DNA of 37,678 nt from a bacterium (GTDB lineage: Bacteria; Bacteroidota; Rhodothermia; Rhodothermales; UBA10348): the NCBI GenBank assembly GCA_013204185.1, contig JABMOI010000219.1, forward strand, positions 1 through 37,678, read 5' to 3'. Positions 8,482 through 16,093 of this stretch are shown here, in pieces. The notes under the pieces are model-generated. The model searched no databases. It was not told the DNA's origin and saw only the letters and a program-made list of their open reading frames with translations. Both the position numbers and the translations under genes were made by a program. The stretch's first letter is position 1, and every line of letters begins with the position of its first letter.

Positions 8482-9603
8482 ATGTCAGACGCTATTTCAA
8501 CCCGCCTAAACGCACTCGTTGCATCCATGGAGTCCCACAATCTGGATGCCATTCTGTTAAACCCTGGGTCCTCTCTTCCCTACTTGAGCGGATTGCATTT
8601 CCACATTAGTGAACGCCCCGTTGTATTTGCGCTATCGAAGGCTGGCAAGGTTTCAATTGTGCTTCCAGAACTGGAGAAGCAGAAAGTAACGCACTGTCCT
8701 TACCCCATCTCATCGTTTACTTATTCGGAAGACGTAGCTTCATGGCAGAAGGCGTTTTCAGCTGGGTTGTCTTTTTTGGCCAGCAGCGGGGCCAAAAACG
8801 TTGGAATTGAGCCAAGAAGCTTGCGGGTACTCGAGTTGCGCCTTATCGAAGATGCTCTGCCCGGCGTGAAGCTTGCCTCGTGCGAAGCATTGGTGGCTTC
8901 CCTTAGAATGCGTAAGGATTCTGACGAAATTGCTCAGATGAAAGTGGCCGTCGATATCGCTCAAAAAGCCCTCTTGGAAACACTCCCCCATGTAAAAGTG
9001 GGAGTCAGTGAGAGAGAAATGGCAGGACTGCTTATTCAAAATATGTTGAAGTTTGGATCCGGCGGTGAACTGCCATTTCAACCCATCGTCGCTTTTGGAG
9101 CCAATTCCGCCAATCCGCACGCCGTGCCTACGGACTACAAGGCCAAGCAAGGCGATATGATTTTGTTTGACTGGGGCGCAAATACCAACGGATACTTTTC
9201 CGATTTGACTCGGACATTTGCGTTGGGTGACCCTGGGGAAACGCTCAAAAATGCATATGCGGCTGTTCAAGCGGCGAATGCAGCGGGGCGAAACGCTTCA
9301 AAACCTGGCGTCACAGCGGGAAAAGTGGACGACGCGACGCGCAATGAAATTGTAAAAGCTGGTTTTGGACCTAAATTTACCCACCGGACAGGACACGGCC
9401 TTGGGCTTGAGGTCCACGAAGAACCGTACATTCGCGCTGGTAATGACGCGGTTCTAGACGTCGGAATGACGTTTACAGTGGAGCCAGGCGTCTATTTAGA
9501 TGGGCTGGGAGGCATTCGAATCGAAGACGATATGCTCATCACAGCTAATGGAAGTGAAAGCCTAAGTACATTGGATAGGGACCTGCAGATTCTGCCTCTA
9601 TGA
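8482..9603 (+). CDS. M24-family Xaa-Pro dipeptidase/aminopeptidase
   Basis: Cytoplasmic metallopeptidase that removes residues from peptides containing proline. The 373 residues have an N-terminal creatinase-like domain (about 5-140) and a C-terminal pita-bread domain. All five metal ligands are present: D230 in DWGAN, D241 in SDLTRT, H305 in HRTGHGLG, E334 in VEPGVY and E348 in RIEDD. Its final codons overlap the next gene's start by ATGA (9600-9603), so translation is coupled to the histidine kinase gene. A candidate promoter lies at 8431-8458. PepQ-like or aminopeptidase-P-like specificity cannot be separated from sequence alone. The arrangement with a kinase and a DUF819 membrane protein suggests peptide use under sensory control. 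Confidence 0.93.
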   Translation: MSDAISTRLNALVASMESHNLDAILLNPGSSLPYLSGLHFHISERPVVFALSKAGKVSIVLPELEKQKVTHCPYPISSFTYSEDVASWQKAFSAGLSFLASSGAKNVGIEPRSLRVLELRLIEDALPGVKLASCEALVASLRMRKDSDEIAQMKVAVDIAQKALLETLPHVKVGVSEREMAGLLIQNMLKFGSGGELPFQPIVAFGANSANPHAVPTDYKAKQGDMILFDWGANTNGYFSDLTRTFALGDPGETLKNAYAAVQAANAAGRNASKPGVTAGKVDDATRNEIVKAGFGPKFTHRTGHGLGLEVHEEPYIRAGNDAVLDVGMTFTVEPGVYLDGLGGIRIEDDMLITANGSESLSTLDRDLQILPL

Positions 9604-11030
9604 TGCATGAAATCCAAGTTCTGGTTGTTTCAGATTCGGCGGACCAAGTTCAATGGCTCCGGCGTCATGAGTCAGCGCTTGAAAGTTTGAACATCTCGTT
9701 TCGGTTCACGACAGAGTTTAACGTAAATGCGTTAGACGATATTCAGGCCTTGGAAGATATTCAGGCCATCATCGTAGATGAGTCGATCGGAGCAGACCTT
9801 GTACACGCCCTTCTAGCAGAGGTCATGTTACTGAATCGCTCACTTCCCGTGGTCATGGCGGTTCATGAACACCAGTTGGCCGAAAACGAGTACATGATTC
9901 GCTATGGCGCGCAGGATTTTATCCTGAAGAACATTGACTCTCCAGCGACCATTCGCAGGAGTATGATCAATGCCTTAGACCGAAGCGCTGTGCTTAGGGC
10001 AACGGAAGAAGCTGAATCTCAAATTCGAGCCTTGATCGAATCGTTGGCAGACGGCATTCTCATCGTAGACTCAACGGGAGTGGTTTTGTATGCGAATCCC
10101 ATGACGGAAGAGCTGTTGGGGAAAGAGCTCGACGAATTATTCGGCTTGCAAACGCCTTTTGCGCTTGGAGGAAGCGAACACGAGTATTTGTTCTGGGAGC
10201 GCCCAAACCGCCCCCCTGTGACTCTCTCGATCCAGTTGAGCCCCATCAGATGGGATGGTAGAAACGCTAGCCTTTTTCTGATGCGCGACGTGACCTCAGA
10301 GCAAGCTTCGTTCGATTTGCTAAAAGCAGCTAGAAAATCGGCAGAAAAGGCCGCTGCCATGAAATCGACCTTTTTGGCTCATATGAGCCATGAACTTCGG
10401 CTTCCTCTTGCTAGCATCATTGGTTTTGCGGAGCTCATCGAGGAAGGTGAAACGAATCCTGATTTCAAAGAATTTGCTTCTCTCATTCATGAAAGCGGAC
10501 AGCGTTTACTCGAGACAATTAATGCCGTTTTAGAAGCGACTCGGCTTGATCAACATACCTTGCTACCATCGTTCACGACTGTGAACTTGGCACCCGTCAT
10601 TCAATCGGTCGTAAAACGCATGCAACCCTTGGTTAAAGGACCGGATGTTGTGCTATCTGCGACCACCGGACCTCAGTTAAAAGTGAAGGCCGACGCCGCT
10701 TTTTTGGAGCGCATCCTGAACAACCTCATTGGAAACGCCACCAAATTTACCCCGAAAGGAACGATTACCGTATCCTGGGAAGAAGAGGAAGAAAACGCGG
10801 TAGTTCACATCGTTGACACCGGAATTGGAATTGCTTCCTCCTTTTTGAGGACCGCTTTTGATGAGTTTACTCAAGAAAGTTCAGGCCCAAGTCGTTCCCA
10901 CGATGGATCTGGATTGGGGCTTTCCATTGTTAAGAAGCTTCTAGAAATGATGGACGGAAGCATATCTGTTTCAAGCATTAAAGACAAAGGCTCCACCTTT
11001 ACGTTTCGTCTGCCACTCGTATCCAACTAA
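9600..11030 (+). CDS. Receiver-PAS-histidine kinase
   Basis: Sensor kinase of 476 residues without transmembrane segments, so probably cytoplasmic. An N-terminal receiver-like domain (about 1-130) keeps a candidate phospho-acceptor D60 (IIVDESIG) and the conserved Lys K110 (FILKN). A PAS domain follows at about 140-235. The HisKA domain holds H264 in MSHELRLPL, and the ATPase domain has the N box near N375-N379, DTGIGI at 406-411 and DGSGLGLS at 435-442. An 18-bp partial duplication (9738-9767) repeats DIQA inside the receiver. Translation is coupled by ATGA to the M24 peptidase gene, and the DUF819 gene begins 8 nt later. No partner response regulator is adjacent, so the output is unknown. 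Confidence 0.93.
   Translation: MMHEIQVLVVSDSADQVQWLRRHESALESLNISFRFTTEFNVNALDDIQALEDIQAIIVDESIGADLVHALLAEVMLLNRSLPVVMAVHEHQLAENEYMIRYGAQDFILKNIDSPATIRRSMINALDRSAVLRATEEAESQIRALIESLADGILIVDSTGVVLYANPMTEELLGKELDELFGLQTPFALGGSEHEYLFWERPNRPPVTLSIQLSPIRWDGRNASLFLMRDVTSEQASFDLLKAARKSAEKAAAMKSTFLAHMSHELRLPLASIIGFAELIEEGETNPDFKEFASLIHESGQRLLETINAVLEATRLDQHTLLPSFTTVNLAPVIQSVVKRMQPLVKGPDVVLSATTGPQLKVKADAAFLERILNNLIGNATKFTPKGTITVSWEEEEENAVVHIVDTGIGIASSFLRTAFDEFTQESSGPSRSHDGSGLGLSIVKKLLEMMDGSISVSSIKDKGSTFTFRLPLVSN
9738..9767 (+). repeat. 18-bp-period tandem duplication inside the kinase receiver domain
   Basis: GATATTCAGGCC occurs at 9738-9749 and again at 9756-9767, separated by TTGGAA, giving an 18-bp period and the in-frame peptide DIQALEDIQA. 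It looks like a small slippage insertion of six codons just before the phospho-acceptor strand. Confidence 0.85.
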
Positions 11031-11038
11031 GAGAATCA

Positions 11039-12211
11039 GTGATAACCGAACCCAACCAACTGTTTGCCCTGCTTGCTTCCGTACTCGCTTTACTGTTTTA
11101 CTTAAGTACTCTCGATTACCTAAAAGGCTTTTTCAAGTTTTTGCCTCCCGTTATTTGGGCCTATTTCCTACCCATGTTTCTAACAGCGGGCGGCATTACG
11201 CCTCTGCAGTCCACCGTTTATGACTGGATGGGCGACTATCTCCTGCCCTTCTCACTCTTCTTGTTGATGCTCACTGTCGATCTGCCAGCGATCATGAAAC
11301 TGGGCAGAAAGGCCATCACCATGATGCTGGCAGGAACGTTGGGAATTGTTATTGGAGGCCCCATTGCGTTCTTGATATTCAAATCGTTTTTGCCACCCGA
11401 TGCGTGGAAAGGGTTCGCTACACTTTCTGGGAGCTGGATTGGCGGAACGGCGAATATGCTAGCGATTCAGGCAAGCGTGGGGGCTCCCGACTCTATTGTG
11501 GGCCCCATTATCGTTGTAGATACCGTAGTTGGATACGGCTGGATGGGCGTCCTCATATTCTTAAGCGCTTTCCAAGTACGGTTTGACAAGTGGGTTGGGG
11601 CGGATAATTCGGCCATCGAGCAAGCCAATGCGCGTCTTCAGGAAATGGATACAACGCGTAGACCAACCCAACTGAACGATCTGGTTTACATGTTGGGCTT
11701 GGGCCTCGGCGGTACCGTGATTGCAAAAGTACTTGGAAACCTGCTTCCGGTGCTCGGCAATCCGACCATTATCAGCCATACTACATGGTCCATATTGATT
11801 GTGGTTACCATTGGACTGAGCCTTTCTTTTACACCGTTGCGCAAGTTAGAACGAGCAGGAGCCTCAAAAATGGGCTTTCTCGCTCTGTTCTTGTTGCTGA
11901 CTTCCATCGGAGCCAAAGCGGACCTTAGAGCCCTGTGGGAAGTCCCTATTTATATGGCTGCTGGCGCTGTTTGGATCACCATTCATATTGGCATCCTGAT
12001 CATTGTAGCCAAACTGATGAAAGCACCCCTGTTTTTTGTAGCTACGGGGAGCATGGCCAATATTGGTGGGGCGGCAAGCGCCCCAATCGTGGCCAGCGTG
12101 TACCATCCCGCCATGGCACCCGTAGGGCTCCTCATGGGTGTTTCTGGTTACTTCCTAGGAATTTACGCTGCGATTGGATGCGCCTGGATACTTGGGCAAT
12201 TGGCCATGTAG
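11039..12211 (+). CDS. DUF819 family integral membrane protein
   Basis: Polytopic inner-membrane protein of 390 residues with about ten hydrophobic helices, resembling the DUF819 (YjcL-like) family. Conserved-looking stretches include SGSWIGGTANMLAIQ with a Gly/Asn-rich loop, IIVVDTVVGYGWMG, and ATGSMANIGGAASAPIVAS near the C terminus. The paired Gly/Asn/Ala-rich half-helical loops recall transporters with inverted repeats, but no substrate is established for the family. The start codon is GTG at 11039, 8 nt after the kinase stop; the next residues lead straight into the first helix. It is the last gene of the peptidase-kinase-membrane protein unit. A role in moving short peptides or amino acids is inference from context. 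Confidence 0.88.
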   Translation: MITEPNQLFALLASVLALLFYLSTLDYLKGFFKFLPPVIWAYFLPMFLTAGGITPLQSTVYDWMGDYLLPFSLFLLMLTVDLPAIMKLGRKAITMMLAGTLGIVIGGPIAFLIFKSFLPPDAWKGFATLSGSWIGGTANMLAIQASVGAPDSIVGPIIVVDTVVGYGWMGVLIFLSAFQVRFDKWVGADNSAIEQANARLQEMDTTRRPTQLNDLVYMLGLGLGGTVIAKVLGNLLPVLGNPTIISHTTWSILIVVTIGLSLSFTPLRKLERAGASKMGFLALFLLLTSIGAKADLRALWEVPIYMAAGAVWITIHIGILIIVAKLMKAPLFFVATGSMANIGGAASAPIVASVYHPAMAPVGLLMGVSGYFLGIYAAIGCAWILGQLAM

Positions 12212-12217
12212 TTGAGC

Positions 12218-12254
12218 GCGGCCTAACTCTGTGGCCACCATGGTTTTAGGCCGC
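12218..12254. terminator. Hairpin between convergent genes
   Basis: GCGGCCTAA (12218-12226) pairs perfectly with TTAGGCCGC (12246-12254), a 9-bp GC-rich stem with a 19-nt loop. It fills the 48-bp space between the DUF819 gene and the convergent oligoendopeptidase gene. No T-tract follows on either strand, so a bidirectional terminator is plausible but not classical. Confidence 0.5.
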
Positions 12255-12259
12255 CAAGC

Positions 12260-14107
12260 CTAAGCCTTAGTTTTTAGCATCAACGCCTCAGCCTGATCAA
12301 CCAATGCACCAATAGCAGCGACTCCTTGAGCCCAGAATTCTGGGTCGCGCAGGTCCACTCCTAGCTTTCCGACCAAAACGTGAGGCCAGTCAGAGCCGCC
12401 GGAGGACAGTAATTCTAAGTAGTCGCTTGCAAAGGCGTCGCCTTCTACTTGGTATTTTGCATGCAGCGCCAACACTAAGAGCTCTCCAAACGCATACGCA
12501 TACACATAGCCTGGCGTATGCAAAAAGTGAGGGATGTAGCTCCACCACCATTGGTAATTCTGAGAAAGCTGGACGCTACCGTCAAACATTGGCTTCTGGG
12601 TTTCCATCCAGGCTGCGCTTAAATCCTCGGAAGATAATTCACCTCGCTCGCGTCTCAGCGTGTGAATGCGATCCTCGAAACGGTTCATTGAGACCTGACG
12701 AAAAACCGTGGCGATCGTGTCGTCAATTTTCCCCATGAGCATGGCTAACCGGTTAGCGTCCTCTTTTTCCTCTGACATCAAACGCTGAAATACCAACATC
12801 TCGCCGAACACAGAAGCCGTTTCCGCTGTGGTTAAGGGCGTATCCGCGTGAAAGATTCCCTGCTTTCTGGATAGATACTGATGAATACCGTGGCCCAGTT
12901 CATGTGCTAGCGTCTGAACGTCCCGGATTTTGCCAGTGTAGTTAACCAAGATATACGGATGGGTGCTTGGAACGGCCCCGTGACTGAATGCGCCACCGCG
13001 TTTTGCTGGGGCAAGCGCGGCGTCAATCCAATTGCGCTCAAAAAACATGGAAGCAATCTCCCCCATCTGGGGATGAAACGCCGTATACGAATCCAGCACC
13101 ATTTTTTTTGCTGTTTCCCAGGGGATAAATCGATCTGCCTCTCCAATGGGAGCGTACCGATCGTATTCCGTCATCTCGTCGATTCCCAGAAGCTGACGCT
13201 TAATCTCGTAAAAGCGTCCAACGTGCGCATACCCAGCTTGGACAGCGGCAATAAGCGCTTCCACATCTTGGTCAGCCACTTCGTTGGATTGATTCCGGGA
13301 CGATATCCAATTGGGGTACCCTCGCAAGCGATCGTCCAGCGCTTTATCGGCGAGGATGGTATTAAAAACGAAGGTAAGAGGGCGAATGGAACTCTTAAGG
13401 CCGGATGTAAATGCCTCTGCGGCTTCCTGGCGCACACTCCGATCACTATCGTGCAGCTTTGCAAGTATTTGCTGCTGAGTTAGCTTTTCTCCGTCAAAAT
13501 CGAAGGTTAAGTCTCCTAGCGTTTCATCAAAAAACCGATTCCAGGCAGATCGACCCGTGTTGTGCTTCTCCACCATAATGCGCTCTTCGGGCTCGGACAG
13601 CAGATGCTTCTTATTGAGCGACAACACTTCCAAATAATGGCCAAAAGCCGACATGTCAGGTCTCGACAAAATGTCGCGCATTCTGCTTTCTTCCAGCTCC
13701 GTCCACTCTAGGTCGAAAAACAGGAGATTTGTCGATATTTCGGTGTAGGCTTCTTTCACTTTTTGAAGAAGTGCACCTCGATGCGCCGCCGCCGTGTCTG
13801 TTGACCAATTTAAATAGGCATACGTGTAGGCTTTGCCTACGCTATCCTGAATGGATCCAAGTTCATGCATGGCAACCGCATACCCCTTGTCCTCCAACAC
13901 ATTAAGCCGCCCCTTGTACTCTTTTGAAAAAGCCTTTGCTTGTTCCAATGAGTCCGATAAAGCCTTCAAAAGCGCTTCTTCTGTGGCAAACATGTCCGTC
14001 AAATCCCAACGAACGTTTTCCGCGCCTGTAGGCTTTTCTTTAGATTTCTGTGTCGGCGAGGCGTTCGAGTAGTTCGGTGAAAGCATGTTGGGAAAGAAAG
14101 ATTTCAT
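12260..14107 (-). CDS. pepF: Oligoendopeptidase F (M3 family)
   Basis: Cytoplasmic zinc endopeptidase that cuts short peptides. The 615-residue length is close to the roughly 600 of the family. The HExxH motif is at H402, E403 and H406 in AHELGHGIHQY, with the third ligand E429 in TTAETASVFGE. The N-terminal helical part (about 30-200) is the oligoendopeptidase N-terminal region, and the C terminus has the helical substrate-channel sequence around WSYIPHFLHTPGYVYAYAFGE. A second Met at residue 8 is an alternative start. It is transcribed alone, convergent with the DUF819 gene and divergent from the TlpA-like gene. With the nearby M24, M14 and M16 peptidases it adds to the peptide-degradation character of the region. 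Confidence 0.96.
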   Translation of the reverse strand: MKSFFPNMLSPNYSNASPTQKSKEKPTGAENVRWDLTDMFATEEALLKALSDSLEQAKAFSKEYKGRLNVLEDKGYAVAMHELGSIQDSVGKAYTYAYLNWSTDTAAAHRGALLQKVKEAYTEISTNLLFFDLEWTELEESRMRDILSRPDMSAFGHYLEVLSLNKKHLLSEPEERIMVEKHNTGRSAWNRFFDETLGDLTFDFDGEKLTQQQILAKLHDSDRSVRQEAAEAFTSGLKSSIRPLTFVFNTILADKALDDRLRGYPNWISSRNQSNEVADQDVEALIAAVQAGYAHVGRFYEIKRQLLGIDEMTEYDRYAPIGEADRFIPWETAKKMVLDSYTAFHPQMGEIASMFFERNWIDAALAPAKRGGAFSHGAVPSTHPYILVNYTGKIRDVQTLAHELGHGIHQYLSRKQGIFHADTPLTTAETASVFGEMLVFQRLMSEEKEDANRLAMLMGKIDDTIATVFRQVSMNRFEDRIHTLRRERGELSSEDLSAAWMETQKPMFDGSVQLSQNYQWWWSYIPHFLHTPGYVYAYAFGELLVLALHAKYQVEGDAFASDYLELLSSGGSDWPHVLVGKLGVDLRDPEFWAQGVAAIGALVDQAEALMLKTKA

Positions 14108-14266
14108 TGCAAAAACGAGGTACCATATTGGGAATCAGAGAACCCATTACCCGATCAAAGGGTTCAAGGTGAAACGAGCAAATTTTGCAGCGAAGTGCAG
14201 CGTGTCAAAAGACAGTTAGCTCACGGATTGCCAAACCGCATTTTAAACGATTGCCCCCCTCCTTTT

Positions 14267-14818
14267 ATGACAAGAGTTATCGCTGGACTTCTATTTATGT
14301 CTTTGCTGATTGCAGGATGCTCCGAGGATTCCACACGAACTGAAAGAACTGAACTGTTGCCAGGAGAGGTTCGCCTGGACAATACCGTCCCTGATTTCGT
14401 AAGACCACTACTAGCAGGCGATTCGCTCAGAACAGCTGACCTCATGGGTCAGGTTACACTAGTCAATTTCTGGGCCACCTGGTGTGGTCCGTGCATCATT
14501 GAAATACCGGAATTCGTTGTCCTGCAAGAAGAATGGGCCGACAGGCCGTTCCAATTTATCGGGGTATCTATGGACGACATGGGGTTTGAAGCCATCGAAA
14601 CCTTCGTCTCGGATTTCCACATGAACTATCCCCAAATTGCCGACATAGGAGAATTGGCTGACCAGTTTGGCGGTGTTTGGGCCCTCCCGACGACTTTCGT
14701 TGTAAACCACGAAGGCAAGGTTCTAGCTAGCTATACCGGCCCTCTTCCGCTGGATAAGATTCAGTCTGAAATCGAAGCCTTAGTTGTACTCGCTGAACAA
14801 AGTCAGGACGGGAAATAA
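14267..14818 (+). CDS. TlpA/ResA-like thioredoxin-fold lipoprotein
   Basis: Membrane-anchored periplasmic thiol-disulfide protein. I choose the ATG at 14267 rather than the in-frame start at 14195, because it puts MTRVIAGLLFMSLLIAGC at the N terminus, a lipoprotein signal with lipobox LIAGC. The mature protein then carries a TlpA-like fold with FWATWCGPC (the CxxC active site), IGVSMDD, and the cis-proline region ALPTTFVVN. The product is 183 residues. Such proteins reduce cytochrome c or other exported thiol proteins; the partner here is unknown. The last 16 bp overlap the convergent M16 gene. The start choice is well supported; the redox role comes from the family. Confidence 0.92.
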   Translation: MTRVIAGLLFMSLLIAGCSEDSTRTERTELLPGEVRLDNTVPDFVRPLLAGDSLRTADLMGQVTLVNFWATWCGPCIIEIPEFVVLQEEWADRPFQFIGVSMDDMGFEAIETFVSDFHMNYPQIADIGELADQFGGVWALPTTFVVNHEGKVLASYTGPLPLDKIQSEIEALVVLAEQSQDGK

Positions 14819-16089
14819 AATCCGACTGTTCGCTGGCGGTTGTTGAAATACCGCACCGCAACCTCCTGAATCTTTTCAGCAGTAACCTTCTCGGCTCGGT
14901 CTAGAAAACGCGTGTATAGTTTCCAGTCTCCACTCGCAATTGCTTCGTTGAGCTGAGAAGCAAGGGAAAATGAGCCATCACGCGCATACAAGGTGTGTGC
15001 TCTTAGTTTTTTCAGCGCTCTATTGATCTCGGTTACTGAAACCAATACCTGCTTTAAAACGTCGAGTTCGCCTTCAATTTCGCTTTGTACCAGCCTGAGC
15101 TTTTCAGCATCTGCTGACATGGCCATGAGCGTGAACAAACCGGGGTCCCGAAAAGCGGAAGCTCCAGCGGACTGCATCGTGGCAAGCCCCTTATCTACAA
15201 GAGACCTAGACATTCGGCTAGACTTGCCGTTGGAAAGAATCATTCCCAAGAGATGAAGCGCAGGCAAGTCCTCGTGGTGAGCATCCGGGATTTTGTACCC
15301 CATAATGAGCGTCGGCATACCGCCGGCCATTTCAACTGTGATCTGCCGTTCACCCAATTGCTTCGGTTCAAGGCCATCAAACCGCTTGGATGGAATGTCT
15401 CTGCTAGGAATTGAACCAAACTTTTCGAGAATCAGCTCCATGGTATGAACAGAGTCAAACCCTCCAATAACTGATATTGTGGCATTATTTGGCCAATAGT
15501 ATCGGTCGTAAAACGAGCGCAGCGATTCTGGAGTCACGGTTTCAATGTCCTTGCGCCATCCAATGGTTGGATGATGATAGGGATGGGCAACGTAAGCGGC
15601 AGTCCACACAGCGTGATACAATTTCCTGACGGGCTCGTTTTCGCCACGGTCAAACTCATTGAGAATGACCGTCTTTTCGCTCGATACCTCAGTAGGATCT
15701 AACGCCAAGTTGCGCATACGATCTGCTTCAATATCAATCGCCAAGCTCAAATGCTCGGACGGAAGCATCTCGTAGTAGTTCGTCCGATCATTCCAAGTCG
15801 TTGCATTAACCCGAGCTCCCTTGGACTGCAACGCGTTAAAAATGGTCGTGCCCGATTTTTTGGAATAGCGATCCGTGCCTTTGAACATCATGTGTTCCAA
15901 GAAATGCGTTGCGCCCGTTTCGCCCAGCAATTCGTCTTTGCTGCCCACCTTGTAGGTAATCATAAACGTGGCGACCGGCGTTTCGCCGCCTGGGGCCAGC
16001 AATACTTCAAGTCCGTTGGCATCTAGCCTGTACGAAGAGATGCCCCCTTCTTCCTCGAGCTTGGTAAATCCTGAAAAAGTCCTTTCCAT
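14803..16089 (-). CDS. M16-family zinc peptidase
   Basis: Insulinase/processing-peptidase-like metallopeptidase with 428 residues, the size of a single catalytic subunit. The inverted zinc motif HxxEH is at H62, E65 and H66 (THFLEHMMFKGT), with the distal ligand probably E145 in ILNEFDRGE. The second M16 repeat (about 170-400) includes WPNNATISVIGGFD. I see no signal peptide, so a cytoplasmic location is likely. It begins 4 nt after the polA stop and should be cotranscribed with polA. Its 3' end overlaps the convergent TlpA-like gene by 16 bp. No second, inactive M16 partner gene adjoins it, so it may act as a homodimer. Confidence 0.94.
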   Translation of the reverse strand: MERTFSGFTKLEEEGGISSYRLDANGLEVLLAPGGETPVATFMITYKVGSKDELLGETGATHFLEHMMFKGTDRYSKKSGTTIFNALQSKGARVNATTWNDRTNYYEMLPSEHLSLAIDIEADRMRNLALDPTEVSSEKTVILNEFDRGENEPVRKLYHAVWTAAYVAHPYHHPTIGWRKDIETVTPESLRSFYDRYYWPNNATISVIGGFDSVHTMELILEKFGSIPSRDIPSKRFDGLEPKQLGERQITVEMAGGMPTLIMGYKIPDAHHEDLPALHLLGMILSNGKSSRMSRSLVDKGLATMQSAGASAFRDPGLFTLMAMSADAEKLRLVQSEIEGELDVLKQVLVSVTEINRALKKLRAHTLYARDGSFSLASQLNEAIASGDWKLYTRFLDRAEKVTAEKIQEVAVRYFNNRQRTVGFYFPS

Positions 16090-16093
16090 TTGC

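Noticed and set aside
8758-9270. 170-codon minus-strand frame opposite the M24 peptidase gene
   Set aside because: It overlaps the metal-binding half of the peptidase and looks like an antisense artefact.
12959-13483. 174-codon plus-strand frame opposite pepF
   Set aside because: It is antisense to the conserved catalytic part of pepF and has no recognisable domain.
14195-14266. Longer start for the TlpA-like protein
   Set aside because: It would put 24 non-hydrophobic residues before a textbook lipoprotein signal peptide that begins at the ATG at 14267.
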